Assembly: GCA_003116995.1 (NCBI GenBank)
Contig: BDSL01000126.1
Span: 62,001 to 126,000, forward strand
DNA: 64,000 nucleotides
Origin: Yamagishiella unicocca
Taxonomy: Eukaryota; Chlorophyta; Chlorophyceae; Chlamydomonadales; Volvocaceae
Reading direction: 5' to 3'
Part shown: positions 1-11,817 of the stretch, one piece after another
How positions within the stretch are numbered: position 1 is the first letter of the stretch
Layout of the letters: each line of letters starts with the position of its first letter
The notes under the pieces: model-generated
Told to the model about the DNA's origin: nothing
Seen by the model: the letters and a program-made list of their open reading frames with translations, nothing else
Database searches by the model: none
Position numbers and translations under genes: made by a program

Positions 1-226
1 ACGAAACCCGAAGGCATGACTTGAACACGCGTTTGGAGTCGCATGCTGAGACGGGGTTGTGGAGCTGCGGTGGGGCCTCCAGCTATGGGGGTGCCGTTGT
101 GGAAGCCTTGAAGTCCGGAAACTGGGTTAAGCTTTGCTGCTTTTTGAAGTTGACAGAGGAATGCGTTTGCGGCTTTGCATGCTCACCCTCGTCTCGGCCC
201 TCGCCTGTGCCTGCCGCTGGTCGCAG

Positions 227-3200
227 GTCATCCTGATCGCAGTGCAAGCCGCCAAGGCGGTCGCGCGGCAGAGCCGCGACGCCGCCGCCTGCCGCCGCCT
301 GCCGCTGGGCATAGCGGCGGCGGTGGCCGTACTTGCCGCGTACGGCCCCGCCGCCATGGCAGCGCGCAGGTCCAAGGCTCCCCTGGACCCCACGGATAAG
401 GTGTGTTCATTAACTGCTGCGCTCCGAAACCCATGGAATAGGTGCGCGTGCGGCGGTCCGGGCCGAGCCGGGTAAGCTTCGGGGCGCTCGGCCGGCAACA
501 CACCTGGTGCCCTTGCGGCCCTGTGCGTGCCTTGCGACCGTGACGGACCGCTGACCCAGGTGCCGACCCCGCTGACGTCCTCCGGCGTCTCCCGCCTCGG
601 TCATCTGATTTTGCTCACAGCTGCGCAGAGAATGCTTAGCCCTGCTGACGCTTAGCCCTGTTAGCCATTTTGGAATTGGCAAACCTGTCGTCAGCGGACC
701 ACCTAATCTGATGCTGGATGTCGGATCGATTCGGCCCCCCTGCAGGTGTCCACGTTCTCCGGCATGCATCTCCAAACGTTTGTTCTAAACGGTTTTTTTT
801 CCTGCACGGGTGTTCCTTGCAACCCCACAGGTGTCCGACAAGCTCCTCCAACTGGCCCAGACGCTGCTACCCGACGAGGACGCCGCCTCCCCAGCCGCCG
901 CCCCGCTGTCGCGCGCTACCGCCGAGGTATTCGCCGCCTCCGCCGCCACCGGCTCCGACACCTGGGCGCTCCGTGTGGTGCGGGCGCTGGCTGGCGAGGT
1001 GGCGGCCAGCGCGGCCGAGGGGCGCGACTCGCAGCAGCGCGCAGTCATCGCGCTGGCGCTGGGAGCGGTGCACCGCGCGCGCGGCGGCCTGGCCATGCAG
1101 GGCGCTGTGGCCAGCAGCGCGGAGGCGCTGGTGGCGGCGGCCAGCAGGCCGGGCTGCCCGGCGGCGGCGGCGTGGATAATGCACGGGTTGTGGCTTGTGG
1201 CGTGCAGCGGCGGCGGGGCCTTCGTGCCCCGGGTGAAGACCAGTTTGCAGCTGGGTCAGGAACTGCTAGTGGGTGCGGCGTGAGGGGGGGGGTACATAAA
1301 ATAACCGGTAACTCGACTTGGAAAGTGTAGGGCGGCATGAGGGGGGGGGTCGCTGAAGAGCAGGGACGCCGAAGCGAGAAGCGCAGTGGGTGGCGGCCGG
1401 TCGATCTGAGCTGCTGGTGGGGCGTGCTGGGGCGCCTTACCTGGCCCTGCCTGCCTTGCCTGCCTGCCTGCCTGCCTTGCGAGCACCCTCTCCGCGTGCT
1501 AAGGCACCCTCTGGCAGAACTCTCTCCTGCTTCACGCGAAACACCCCCTCCAATCGCCGCGCCCTCTCCACCCCCTTGCCCCCGAGCAGGTCAGCTCCTT
1601 CGAGTCCGCCGCCCTCCGCGCCGCCTGCGCCCGCCTGGCCAATGCGTCGGTGGCGGTGCTGGGCCCCGAGTTCAGCCTGGGCAGCCTGGCCTACTCGCGA
1701 GCCAAGTCCCTGGTGGCGGCCAGCGGTGGCGCGCATGCCGCAGCCGCCGACGGGAGCGGCCGCGACGGTGCCGCCGACGGCGCCGCGGACCGTCCCCAGG
1801 CGACCGGCGGCGACGGCGGCCTCGGGCTGGTCCTGTTCGTGCAGCAGATCATCTTGTTCGCGCCGCACGCGGTGCCGGCGGCCAAGCATGTGCCGCTGCT
1901 GCTGGTGCGTGGTTGCGATGGTTGCGCAAGCACGTTGAAAAATGGCATGGCCGAGCAATAAAAGGATTGCATGGAGGGCATGGCCGAAGCTTTGCCGACG
2001 TCACACCCCGCAGCTACTGCCACGTCCTATGCTACTCCAATCTTGTGCGTCCGCCCACCACCTCTCCGCTCTCCTCCGCTCTCCTCCCCTCCCCGCCCTG
2101 AACGTTTGGCCAACCAGTTCTTCATCCTCGTTGTTGTTTGCTTCGTCAAAGCAGCCGGGGCGGAACGCTTTGGACTTCCCCCTCCACTCCTCCCCACTCC
2201 TCCCCCCCAACACCCCAGGCGCACCTGCTGTCCCGCCAGCCCGACCTGCGCGCCGCCGCCGCACTGACGCTGCGCCACCTGGCGGAGCGCTCGGCGGAGG
2301 CGCTGAGGCCGACGGAGGCGGCGCCGCTGCTGTTCGCGGCACTGGACAGCGAGAGCGACGTCCGGATTGCGGGTGAGGCGCGGAGCGGGCGGGTAGGAAA
2401 CATGGCTGATGAAGGGGCGCCCAGTGTGCCGGCCGGCACACAACAATCAAACGGGAAACATGTGCTCACCACTTTCCCCAGCTGGTGTATCCCTTCACTG
2501 ATCAAGCATCTTACCTATCGCTTTTCAAAGCTGCTCGAAACACCGCGGTAACCTGCCATCGCAGTGCGTTTCACGCACTCCGGCGCCATTGCCGACCACC
2601 GCCGCACTTGTCTCTCCTTCTCCGTCTTCCCCGGGTCCACGGGTCTTCCTCGAACCCCCCGGCCCCGCTCCATCCTACATGTCGTGTCCACGGGGCCTCC
2701 TCGCTCCCCCCCCCCTAGGCCAGCTGCGCGCCACGCTCACCACCGTGCTCACCGCCAGCGTGGCGGCGCAGCCGTCCTTCTGGCTGGAGCTGCTCAGCGA
2801 TGTAGTCTTCGCGGCCGGACAGCCGTCGGCCGCCGTCGCGTCGACCTCGGGCTCCGAAGAGGTGCCCCGCGGCGGGGACGACGACGACGATGACAAGTAC
2901 GGACAGCAGGCGCCTGCTGCCTCGCCGCCAGCTGCGTCCAAGCCGGCGGCAGCGGCGCCGGGCGGCGGTGCCAAGGCGCTGCGGTCCGTCCGGGAGGTCC
3001 TCTCGGCTCCCCACCTGCGAACCCGTCACTTCGCAGGTGAGTGGTTGCCCGCTGCTCCTCGCTTAGCACAGAGGGTTGGAGGTAACTGAATAAAGGTTTG
3101 TTTCGGTTGGATAAGCTTAATTAAGCTGCGCCGCGATGGGCCACGTGTAAACCAAAGGCCGAGGATCTAATCGGGGAAGGAGCCGATAGGACGAGCCAAT

Positions 3201-6200
3201 CGGCGAAACTGAGGTGGCGCCAATGAGCAATGATTTCGAGCATCCTGCAAGTGTCCATTGGCTAGCAGATCCAAACTCCGATCGACGCCATTGTTGGGTG
3301 CTCACTCACACCTGTGCGCGTGTTTGCACCCGCCCGCCCGGCCGTCCGCCTGCCGCCAGCCGACTGCCTGCTGCGGCTCGTCCGTCTCTGCGTGGCGGCT
3401 GACGAGCGCCACCGTGACTCATCGGCACTGGAGTGGCAGGGACGAGGCCAAGGCAGCCCCTCGACCACTGTCGGCGGCGAGGGCGGTCGCGCTGACCTGC
3501 TCATCAGGAAGCTGCAGGTGCGTGCGCCGCTGAGCTGATGGCCCCGGTGCTGGGGAGCCATCCGGTGTGTCTGTGTGGGTGGGTACGACAGCCGAGGATC
3601 AGCGGGGCCTCACGACTGGTCCTCACTCAACCGCGCAGTGCACCGCCGTCGGTCTTGAGATCCAAACGAGTGCCTAATTTTTTTTCTACTTATTTCGGTG
3701 CCGAATTACTAGTTTCCTCGCGTGCCGCGCCTCATCCATCTTATCCCGCTCTCCGCCCCGCCCTCCGCCTCCAGGTGCTGGTGGACGTGGGCTTCAAGCT
3801 GGCCACCTGCCCGCTGGAGTCTCTGCGGCCTCACGGTGTCCGCATGCTGACACTGCTGGTGCAGCTCTTCGGCGACGTGCCGGACCCGCTGCTGCAAGGT
3901 AGGGGGGGCGCACAGGCAGGCAGCCCTGGCGCACCGGCGCCGTCGGAGGCGTCCTCAGACCTGTTTTTTGGAGCCATGCTGTGCCGCTGCGTTTTTGACG
4001 CGCGATGTCCGCGGGAGCGTCAGTGGACGCTACCCACGGAAGTTGCTTGTCTGGCGGTGGCCTGTGTGGCGGTGGCTTGTCTGGCGGTGGCCTGTGTGGC
4101 GGTGGCTTGTCTGGCGGTGGCCTGTGTGGTCACCTAGAGGAACTTGTGAAAAATACCGAGCCCGATCCGTGTAGTTTAGGCCACCTTGGACGGGATAGCA
4201 GGTTGCCCCTAGTTCCCCATGTGCGTCAGGCGTTGCTCCCTTCCTATTCGGGGGCTCGCAGGTGCCAGGCTCATGGAGCAGTACCAGGCGCAGGTGGTTT
4301 CGGCGCTGCGCAGCTCGCTCAGCGCCCGCCAGGCGGCGGCGGGGGGCCTCCCGGGCTTCTTGGGCAACGGGCCCACCGCAGCCGGCGGCGGCGGCAGCGG
4401 TGCGAGCGGCGCTACTGCGCCGCACCCCCTGCTACAGATCGCTGGCGGCGTGCTGGCGACTTGCTTCTTGGAAAGCGGGCTGGCCGCAGGTAGGCGCGGC
4501 TGGGCGGCGGCTGGGCAGTAACCTACCAGACAACTATCAATATCGCTTCAGCAACCCCTCTGATGCTCCTCATCCTGCTTCAAAACCCTTGTCAAGCCTG
4601 CCCTGCACCTGCCTCACTCGCTGGCGCCGTCTGCTGCACCTTCCTTGCCTCCCAAGTTGGGAGGTAAGGCGGGAGTCCCGACCTCCCCGTTTGTCAATTC
4701 ACCGCTTTCTAAGGCGGGAGTCCCGACCTCCCCGTTTGTCAATTCACCGCTTTCTCTCTACCAGTCAGTCTCCGGTTTCTCTCCACCACTCCCTCCCCCC
4801 CCACCCCCCCGCCGCCAGGTGACGCGCTGGTGATGCGGCGCCTCATGGAGCTGCTGTCCGCGCCGCTGTCGTCCTGGCAGTCGCTGCGCTACGAGCCGTA
4901 CGCGGAGTGGGTAGGCGCGAGGGCGCGGGTGGAGCTGCTCCGGGCCCACGCGCAGTGCTCCGCCATTGCGGCGGCGGCGGCGGCCCGCGGCGACTCGCTG
5001 TGCGCGGGGATCGTCGCCAAGGCCCACGAGCCACACGCGGCGCGGCTGCAGACGATGTGGGCGCTGCTCCTGCAGGACCACGCCGTGCTGTGCTCGCAGC
5101 ACGATGCGGTGCTGGAGGCCTACCGCAGCCCGCTGCTGGACGGAGGCTTCGAGCTGCCGGCGGCGCCTGCTGTGGCCGAGGCTCGAGCCGCCGCCGCGCC
5201 GGTGGTCGGGGAGATTGAAGCGGACGGGGTTGATGCTTCAGATGGCGGACGTGGCGGCAGCGGCAATGAGGAGGGTGTTGATGTGGGTGCTGCAGGGCTG
5301 ACGCCAGCGCTGGCGGCGGTGCTGCGACCCGTGTACGCAGCCGCGTGCCCGGCGGCGCTAGCGGCGCTGGCGGGGCTGCTGCCGCCGCCGGCGGAGCTGG
5401 CGGCGGACGCGGCGGGGCGCGCGAGGTTCCGGCTGCTGCTTGAGGTGGGGCTCATGCTCCTAACGGACGCCTCCGCGCGCCTTGCGCACGCCGTGCACGA
5501 CGCCGTGCGGGGCACCACCGGCGGCTCGTCGGGCGGCGCCTCGGCCGCCACGTCGGACTGGTCGCAGGTGCGCGACGCGGCGGCGCGTCTCGCCGGAGTG
5601 TTGCGCGCGCTGCAACGCCTGCTGGCGCCCAACTACGTCACCGCAGTGGCCGTCGACGGCAGCGGCGACGGAGGAGGAGTCATGGCCAACGGGCGGTCCG
5701 CCGCGGGGGGGCAGCCCCTGGTGCCGCCGGCCGTGCTGCGCGACGTACTCACCACGCTGGGTGCCACTGCGGCCCACGCGCTGCTGCCGCTCCACCGAGC
5801 CGTGCTGGCCGGCCAGGTGGCGCCCAGTCTGGGCGGGCTGCTGCCCGGGCTGGCACTGCCATGCTGCACGTTGGTGCGGGAGCTGTGCGGGGCGGCGCCT
5901 GAGGAGTGCCTGGGGTCGGTGGCGGGCGGCTGCTCCTCGTCGGCGCCGTCGGCTGATGCGAGTGACGACGAGGCGGCGGCGGCGGCGACGGCGGCGAGGC
6001 GGCGTTCTTCGGCGGATTATGGAGAGGCGGGACCGCGGGGAGGTGCGTGGGGCGGCCAACGTGGCGGCGTGTTGTTGGTTGAGCTTGGTGCTGTGTAACA
6101 GTATGAGGCAAATGCTCTTAGGGGCCGGCAAGAGCAACGGGTAGGGTAAGACCGGGTAGTACTGAGGTGTGTTAAAACGTACCGCTAAGCTGGGAAAGCT

Positions 6201-9200
6201 CCACGGACTCCATATCAGTCGCGCAGTCCGTGCTGTCCATGGCCAGCATCGTTGCCACCGGCCTCTGCACACCGGGGCTCTTTCCCGCCTCGCCTGCACT
6301 TCGCCCAGTACGACGACTGTGTTGCTGAAAGTCGTACTGTCGCGCGCGCTCACCGGCTTCCTTTGCGCAGGCGAGGGCGGCTTCGACAGCTATCCGGCCA
6401 ACGGCGACGAGGGCTCGTTCAGGTGCAGGGACTCGGAGCTGGGCGATGAAGACGATGGAGAGGGGAGCACGGCGGGTGCCGCCACTAGCGTCACCGCCGC
6501 CGGCGTGGAAGCGATCCTGCTCCTCGCGTCGGTCTGCGTGCCGTACTCGTACAGCACTCATGGCGCAGCGGTGCATGCTGACGTGGCGGTCGGGGACCAT
6601 GCCCCCGCCGCCGGGATATTGCCGTACTGGCTACTGCCGGCGCCAGTCGCGAGCTCTTCCAGCGGCGGGAGAGGCGGCGGCGGCGGCGGCGACGGCTTGA
6701 ATGGCAACAGTAGCGGGGAGGACCGTGCGGCCCAGGATGTGCCTGGCTGCGTGCCGCTGCCGGCGATGGCGGCTGAGCACGCGGCGGGGCTAGTGCAGTG
6801 CGCGGTGCAGGCGCTGGCGGCGGCGCAGCAGCTGATCCGGAGGTAGGGAGCGGCCGCTAAACGCACCCACAGCGCGTCCCTTTGCTCCGCCCAGCCCCAG
6901 CTCGTCGGAAGGAGGGCCTCCCGCAGCTGGGGCTGGTAGAGGTGCCAACCAACGAGTTTGGTGTGCGTTGGGTTGGTATGCGTGCGATTTGGTGTGATTT
7001 CCGTTTGGTGTGATTTCCGTTTGGTGTGATTTCGGTTTGGTGTGCGTCCGGTTTGGTGTGCGTTCGGTCGCGTGAACGACGGCTCCGCTCGGCTGCCCCC
7101 CCTGGACCGCCACCCCCACCGCAAGTCCTCATCCCTGCAACTTGCCCTTGCCCGCAGAGCGCCGTGGCGTGCCCTGGAGCCGCACATAGGACCCCTCCTG
7201 GAGCTGCCGCTGCGCCTCATCCTCACGTCCGCTCCAGGGACGCCCGTCATGACGGCGGCGCAGCGCTATCTGGACACGGCGACGTCAGCCCTCATGGCCC
7301 GCGCCGCCGCGACAATCTCAGCCGCCGGCAGCGGCGCCGCCACCCCCGACGGCGACGCCGCCACGGCCACGTCACCAATCGCATATGCCGCCGCAGCCGT
7401 GGTGGCGCTGACCGACGTGACCGCTCTCCACGTCAAGGCACTCGGCGCGCGGCGGCACGGCGGGGACGGTGGGGGTGGCTCCAGCGAGAGCGGCCCAACC
7501 GCCGCGCTGCTGCAGGGTCGCCTGGCGGCCCTCGTCCAGGCGTTACTGGCCTCAGCGGCTGCCCTGGACATGGAGTCAGTGGGCTCCAGAGGGGGGGCAG
7601 CAGGCTCTGTCGTCCAGGGCCGCATGTCCTACTCCGCTGGCAGCGGTCCCATAGCGCTGCTGCACCAGCACCAGCGCCAGCGCAGCCAGCGAGGCTCCTC
7701 TGCAGGAAGCAGCCGCCTGCCTGACGGAGCCAGCGGCGGTGGCCAGGCCGAGCCCGAGGGGCTGGCGGCGGGAGCGGCGCTTTCAACCGCCTCGGTGCGG
7801 GGCTGCGCGCTGGGGGTGCTGGCGGCGGCGCTGGCGGCAGACGTGCCTGCGGGGGCGGCGCTGGTGGTGCTGGAGGCGGCGCGCGCGGCGGTGCAGGAGG
7901 TGATGATGGAGGACGCTGGGTCGGTGCGAGGGCGGTGGGGGCGGGCGCTGGTGTGCGCGCTGACGCCGCCGGCGGTGGAGCGGGTGGCGGCGCTGCTCGC
8001 TGAGACCAGGCAGCCGTTGGCAGGTGAGTCGGGCGGCGCGTGTGGTGGGGTAGAGGTTAAGCCGGGTGAACGGGCCGGCTATACCGGTATTGTAATAGCT
8101 GAAGAAGAAAGTGTATGGATGTGCGTTTTAGTTGGCACTGGGTCACACGGGTACCGGCAGGGATGCGTGGCTACCGGTAGGGTCGCTTTGGAGCGACATG
8201 CAATATGCATATCAAGAGAAGACGCGGACTGGTGGCAGTGCTGTGGGGTCACCGACTGACTGTGCCCAGAGCTCTAATTTTGGAGGGATCCTATCTGCAG
8301 CGGACGTCCTGCGCGGCAGCAGCGGCGCTGCCGCTGCTCGTGCCGCTGCTCGCGGGCTGGCTGGCGCCCACGAAACCACACCGTTGCGTTGCGCTGCGCC
8401 CATCGCGGAGTTGTACGATTGCCGCTGATCCGCGAGCGCCTCTCCCGTGAGAGCTTGCCTGACCGGCTGAGGCGTGCATAACCCACCCGCCCGCTCTCAT
8501 ACCCGACGCCGCTCTCCTCAGGCCCGGAGCAGTCCCTGGTGGCCGAGTGCCTCAAGCTGCTGGTGCTGGCCGCCACACTGGCGGGTCCGCAGGGCGGACC
8601 AGCGCAGGAGGGGGTCATGCAGGTGGGTGCGGCAGCGCAGGAGGGGGTAATGCAGGTGGGGTGCGGGAGCGCGGGAGGGGCCTCCTGTGCAACTGTGTGC
8701 TACGGCATGGGCCAGCCAGCAGTGTTGTCCCGGGCCCTCAACTAGGTACATGTCTTGACAGGCGGTGGCGTCTGATGACCTGGGCGACACCGGGTGTCCC
8801 TGTTCAGGACCCAGAGATTAGGTATTTGCAGCGGTGCCCATCATGATGCCGAGCTTTCGCCAACTCCTTTCTTGGGCTAGAACATCCCCTCCCCGCAGCC
8901 GTTGTGTGCTAATCTGCCCCCTAGTTAATCCGCGTTTTCTTCTGCTCATCCCGCGTCCGCTCTGAAACCAGGTTCTCGTGCCCCTACTGCTGGAGGTGGC
9001 GGCCCCGGCGGCGGGCCCTGCAGCAGCCACTCCGGCGCTCCGGGACATGGCGGTCAGGCTCATCACGTCCCTGCCTGCGGCCGCAGCTGGCGCCGCCTTC
9101 AAGGCGCAGCTGGCTGCTCAGCCGGCAGGCGCCAAGCTGCGACTGCAGGGCGCGCTACGGGAGGCGGCGGCGGCCGCTGTTCCCATCGGCGGCGCAACAG

Positions 9201-9358
9201 CCAGCGGCGGTGCCGCTGCGGCGGGTGTGGCCGTTGCGCCGCAGCACGGTTCGGCGGCGGCAGCGCCACTGTCTGCCGTGGGGCCGGTCGCGGGAGCGGG
9301 GCGCAGGCCCGCTATCCAGCTGAAGACCACCTTCGCACTGCCCTTGCCAAGCAAATAG
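227..9358 (+). CDS. HEATR5 / SWEETIE / Laa1-type HEAT-repeat protein, C-terminal part (5' end outside window)
   Basis: Large alpha-helical HEAT-repeat protein. Relatives (animal HEATR5A/B, yeast Laa1, Arabidopsis SWEETIE) work with clathrin adaptor AP-1 in endosome-Golgi traffic, and SWEETIE mutants have altered carbon metabolism. Thirteen phase-consistent exons: 227-400, 831-1268, 1590-1904, 2219-2372, 2719-3036, 3360-3517, 3775-3898, 4262-4489, 4819-6042, 6371-6842, 7158-8023, 8522-8622 and 8972-9358, giving 1652 visible residues. Family landmarks are RHFAADCLLRLVRLC across the 3036/3360 junction, LMEQYQAQVVSALRSSLS in exon 8, and the C-terminal RRPAIQLKTTF, matching the IKLKTSFF-type end of HEATR5. 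Exon 5 carries an acidic Asp run and exon 9 a long Ala/Gly-rich insertion, usual for volvocine proteins. Seen: splice borders and frames. Known: the family consensus, from memory. Inferred: role in this alga. The exon 2 donor (1269) is the weakest border. The sequence at 1-226 reads as intron. Confidence 0.88.
4046..4129. repeat. 30-bp minisatellite in intron 7 of the HEATR5-type gene
   Basis: Nearly three head-to-tail copies of a 30-bp unit beginning cttgtctggcggtgg. It lies wholly within the intron between exons ending at 3898 and starting at 4262. Confidence 0.85.
4665..4754. repeat. 45-bp direct duplication in intron 8 of the HEATR5-type gene
   Basis: Two adjacent, essentially identical 45-bp copies starting taaggcgggagtcccgacc at 4665 and 4710. 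It is a recent-looking tandem duplication that touches neither splice site. Confidence 0.9.
6957..7068. repeat. TTTGGTGTG minisatellite in intron 10 of the HEATR5-type gene
   Basis: About six degenerate units of 16-18 bp sharing the core tttggtgtg(a/c)(t/g)tt. The last unit ends about 90 bp before the acceptor of the exon starting at 7158. Confidence 0.75.
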
Positions 9359-11817
9359 CCGGCATCCAATCTTTCAGTGTGTAGCACGTGAAGGCACTCG
9401 CGGCGCGTGCCGCTACTGTGGGCGTATGATGCGGTGGGGTGAAGAACTGTTGGTGAGGACTCGTGTATTATCATAGGGAGGAAACCAGTGGTCCGACAGT
9501 GTTGGGGGCGAGGCGTGACGGGGTATGCCGCAGGGGTCATGCGATAAAGCTGTAGGTCTAGTACGCCGTGCGTTGTGGCGGCCTGCGTTGGCGGCACCGA
9601 TCGCCAAGAGTACCTGGCGCAGAGACATTAATATAGACGGCGACATTTGCGTTTACCGAGCCTCAGCAAGACCGTTTCGGATCGTACTTGAACGACAGCA
9701 GGGCCCTCAGGCGGCCATGTTCAACTGCATTACGTGAGGGGTTGGTTGACAGGTACATACTTCACAATTTGCTGACCGGAGACCGTACTGCGCGTGCTAT
9801 TAGGCCTTACCGTGTCTCAATGTTTATTTCGGATGCTCTCCATAATGTTCTGTGGTGTTCTGCGATGGATGGCCGGTTGGAGGCAGTGCGGACTCAGTAT
9901 ATACCATACTGCCAAGGCGCATCACGCTGTGCGGCTCCTGTACCCGTGTTATTCAGCGTCCCTAGGGCTAGCGCGGTGGCGCTGCCCGTCTTACGCTAAG
10001 AACGGGACACTGGTAGTGCCGCCGGCATCCTTTGCAGCAATTGCGCTTCCTTTGGTATGGGCTTATGGCACCACGGTGCTCACCGCGGACAGAATGGGCC
10101 CACGGTATCGAGCCACTCATATCGCCCGTCCTGCGATCGCAAGCAAACAGGTAGCATGGGGGCTGCGGCGCCTTGACCCTGGGGGTCAAGCCGGTCATGG
10201 GCTTGTTTCTGTCATCACCATGGGCATACCGTAGGCCGTGCTGGCGAACGAAGGTTATGGCCCAAGAAACATGGCGTGAACTAAGTGTTCCCAGCAGAGG
10301 TGGGAGCTGACGCCGCAATAGCAAATGCGCACCTACGTTTTGATAAGCACAAGTCCCGATCGGGACATCCATTCCTGAATTCAACACACCGGGTATACCC
10401 GTTTCAGCTTTTATTGCCAAAACGGAGGTGTTGGCGCAGCTCGTCAGTGGCAGACGGCCCCCGAGTCAATTGCCATGCGACCGTATAAGCTCTTGAACAA
10501 GCTCAACGCCAAGATATGAAGCTTAGCTGTGAGAGGTTTGTCTAGTTCATCTCTCAACTGGTTAACCCCTCAGGCAAGGAACAGCTTTCCCGAAGGCTAT
10601 CGCGGTAAGTGCTAGCGTATCGTGCTATCTTCCATCGACACAGGACAGCACGCTCGCCGGGAATGTTGTCAATGCCTGCTTTAGTCTTTGACAATTAGTC
10701 ATCCTACAGTTGCCTTCAAAATGAAAGCTTGGGTTTCCCGCTCAGCTCGCGTTGCATCGATAACGGTTATTGACAAAGTGCGAAACGGTCTAATTCCATA
10801 TACTTAAAGCACACATATATTCTTTAATTTGGCATCCACTGTAAGCCATTATGTACAAAAGGCTTGCGCGACGACATGTACTGGAAACCTCGAGCACCGC
10901 TTTGCTGCAACTGATCACTAACCATAGGGCGTTCTACCCTTTAACCGCAGCTTTAGTCGGGGGACTTTATTATTTCTGTATTAGCTAAAGCGGGGCAAAG
11001 TTTGCATGAATGGCGTGGAATATCCACATAACTCATACAACCAGACCACGACTACCGTATACAGACCCTTTATACGAAAAAAAGTCTCGGCGCTGAGATA
11101 ACCTTTGAAGTATTTATCCTAGGCTCGAAGCGGCCATCGCTGAAGTGCGTCAAATTGTCGGCCGACAAGTAGGTACGGCAACGGTTGTGCTACGGCCTTA
11201 CCTTGTAGGAGAAGTGTTCATTTTTATTAGGCCTAACTGGACGTATACAAAATGTAGTTCAAGTACTTACGACGATTCTCCTCGACGCTCGGAGAAATTG
11301 CAAATAATAAACGTAGCGAATGGTGTAGGTATGCTTTCTGTGGCGATCAAATTACGTGAAGCATCGAAATATTATGGACTTTAATAATATAGCTCTGGTC
11401 AAAGGGCATCTAATGGGCATCTAGCAGGTATCTCAGTCACGACCGATACGGCAACGTTAGGACGTCGGGCTCAAGTCCGGATTGGTGCAAATACTCGGAA
11501 TTCCTGAATGAACTTGATATAAGGACTGATTGAGGTTAACTAGGTAGCTAGGGAATTCCAGCTCATGCGGGAACCGAACCCTTCCTACCCCAACGACGCC
11601 TTCCATTTGCCAGGATGCTCGTATAATAGGGCCGCCTTAGTACTGAATGTCACGGCATGGTTTACATAGTTGCCTGGTTTGGGGGATGCTGTGAATATAC
11701 AGCCAGGAGCTTTGACATGCTCTGCCTTCATCTGAAGTTTTAAATGGTGTACGGGCGAGGACACGCCTTTCAGTCTCTCGCCGACGGTTTTGACGGTGGG
11801 CCTTGTTGGTTTGGGCG
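9359..11817. other. 3' UTR of HEATR5-type gene, intergenic DNA, and upstream region of SBP gene
   Basis: No convincing coding region. Only short, unsupported open frames are present. The stretch from about 10,500 to 11,600 is clearly AT-richer than the flanking genes. The nearest TGTAA on the plus strand that I noticed is at 10840-10844, about 1.5 kb past the HEATR5-type stop, so the true cleavage site is uncertain. The right end is the presumed promoter and 5' UTR of the SBP-box gene. Confidence 0.6.

Noticed and set aside
8301..8428. Possible extra HEATR5-type exon after an AG at 8300 (ADVLRGSSG)
   Set aside because: The direct junction 8023/8522 gives a phase-correct continuation (PLAG-PEQSLVAECLKLL) that fits the family, and the candidate frame hits a stop without a donor.
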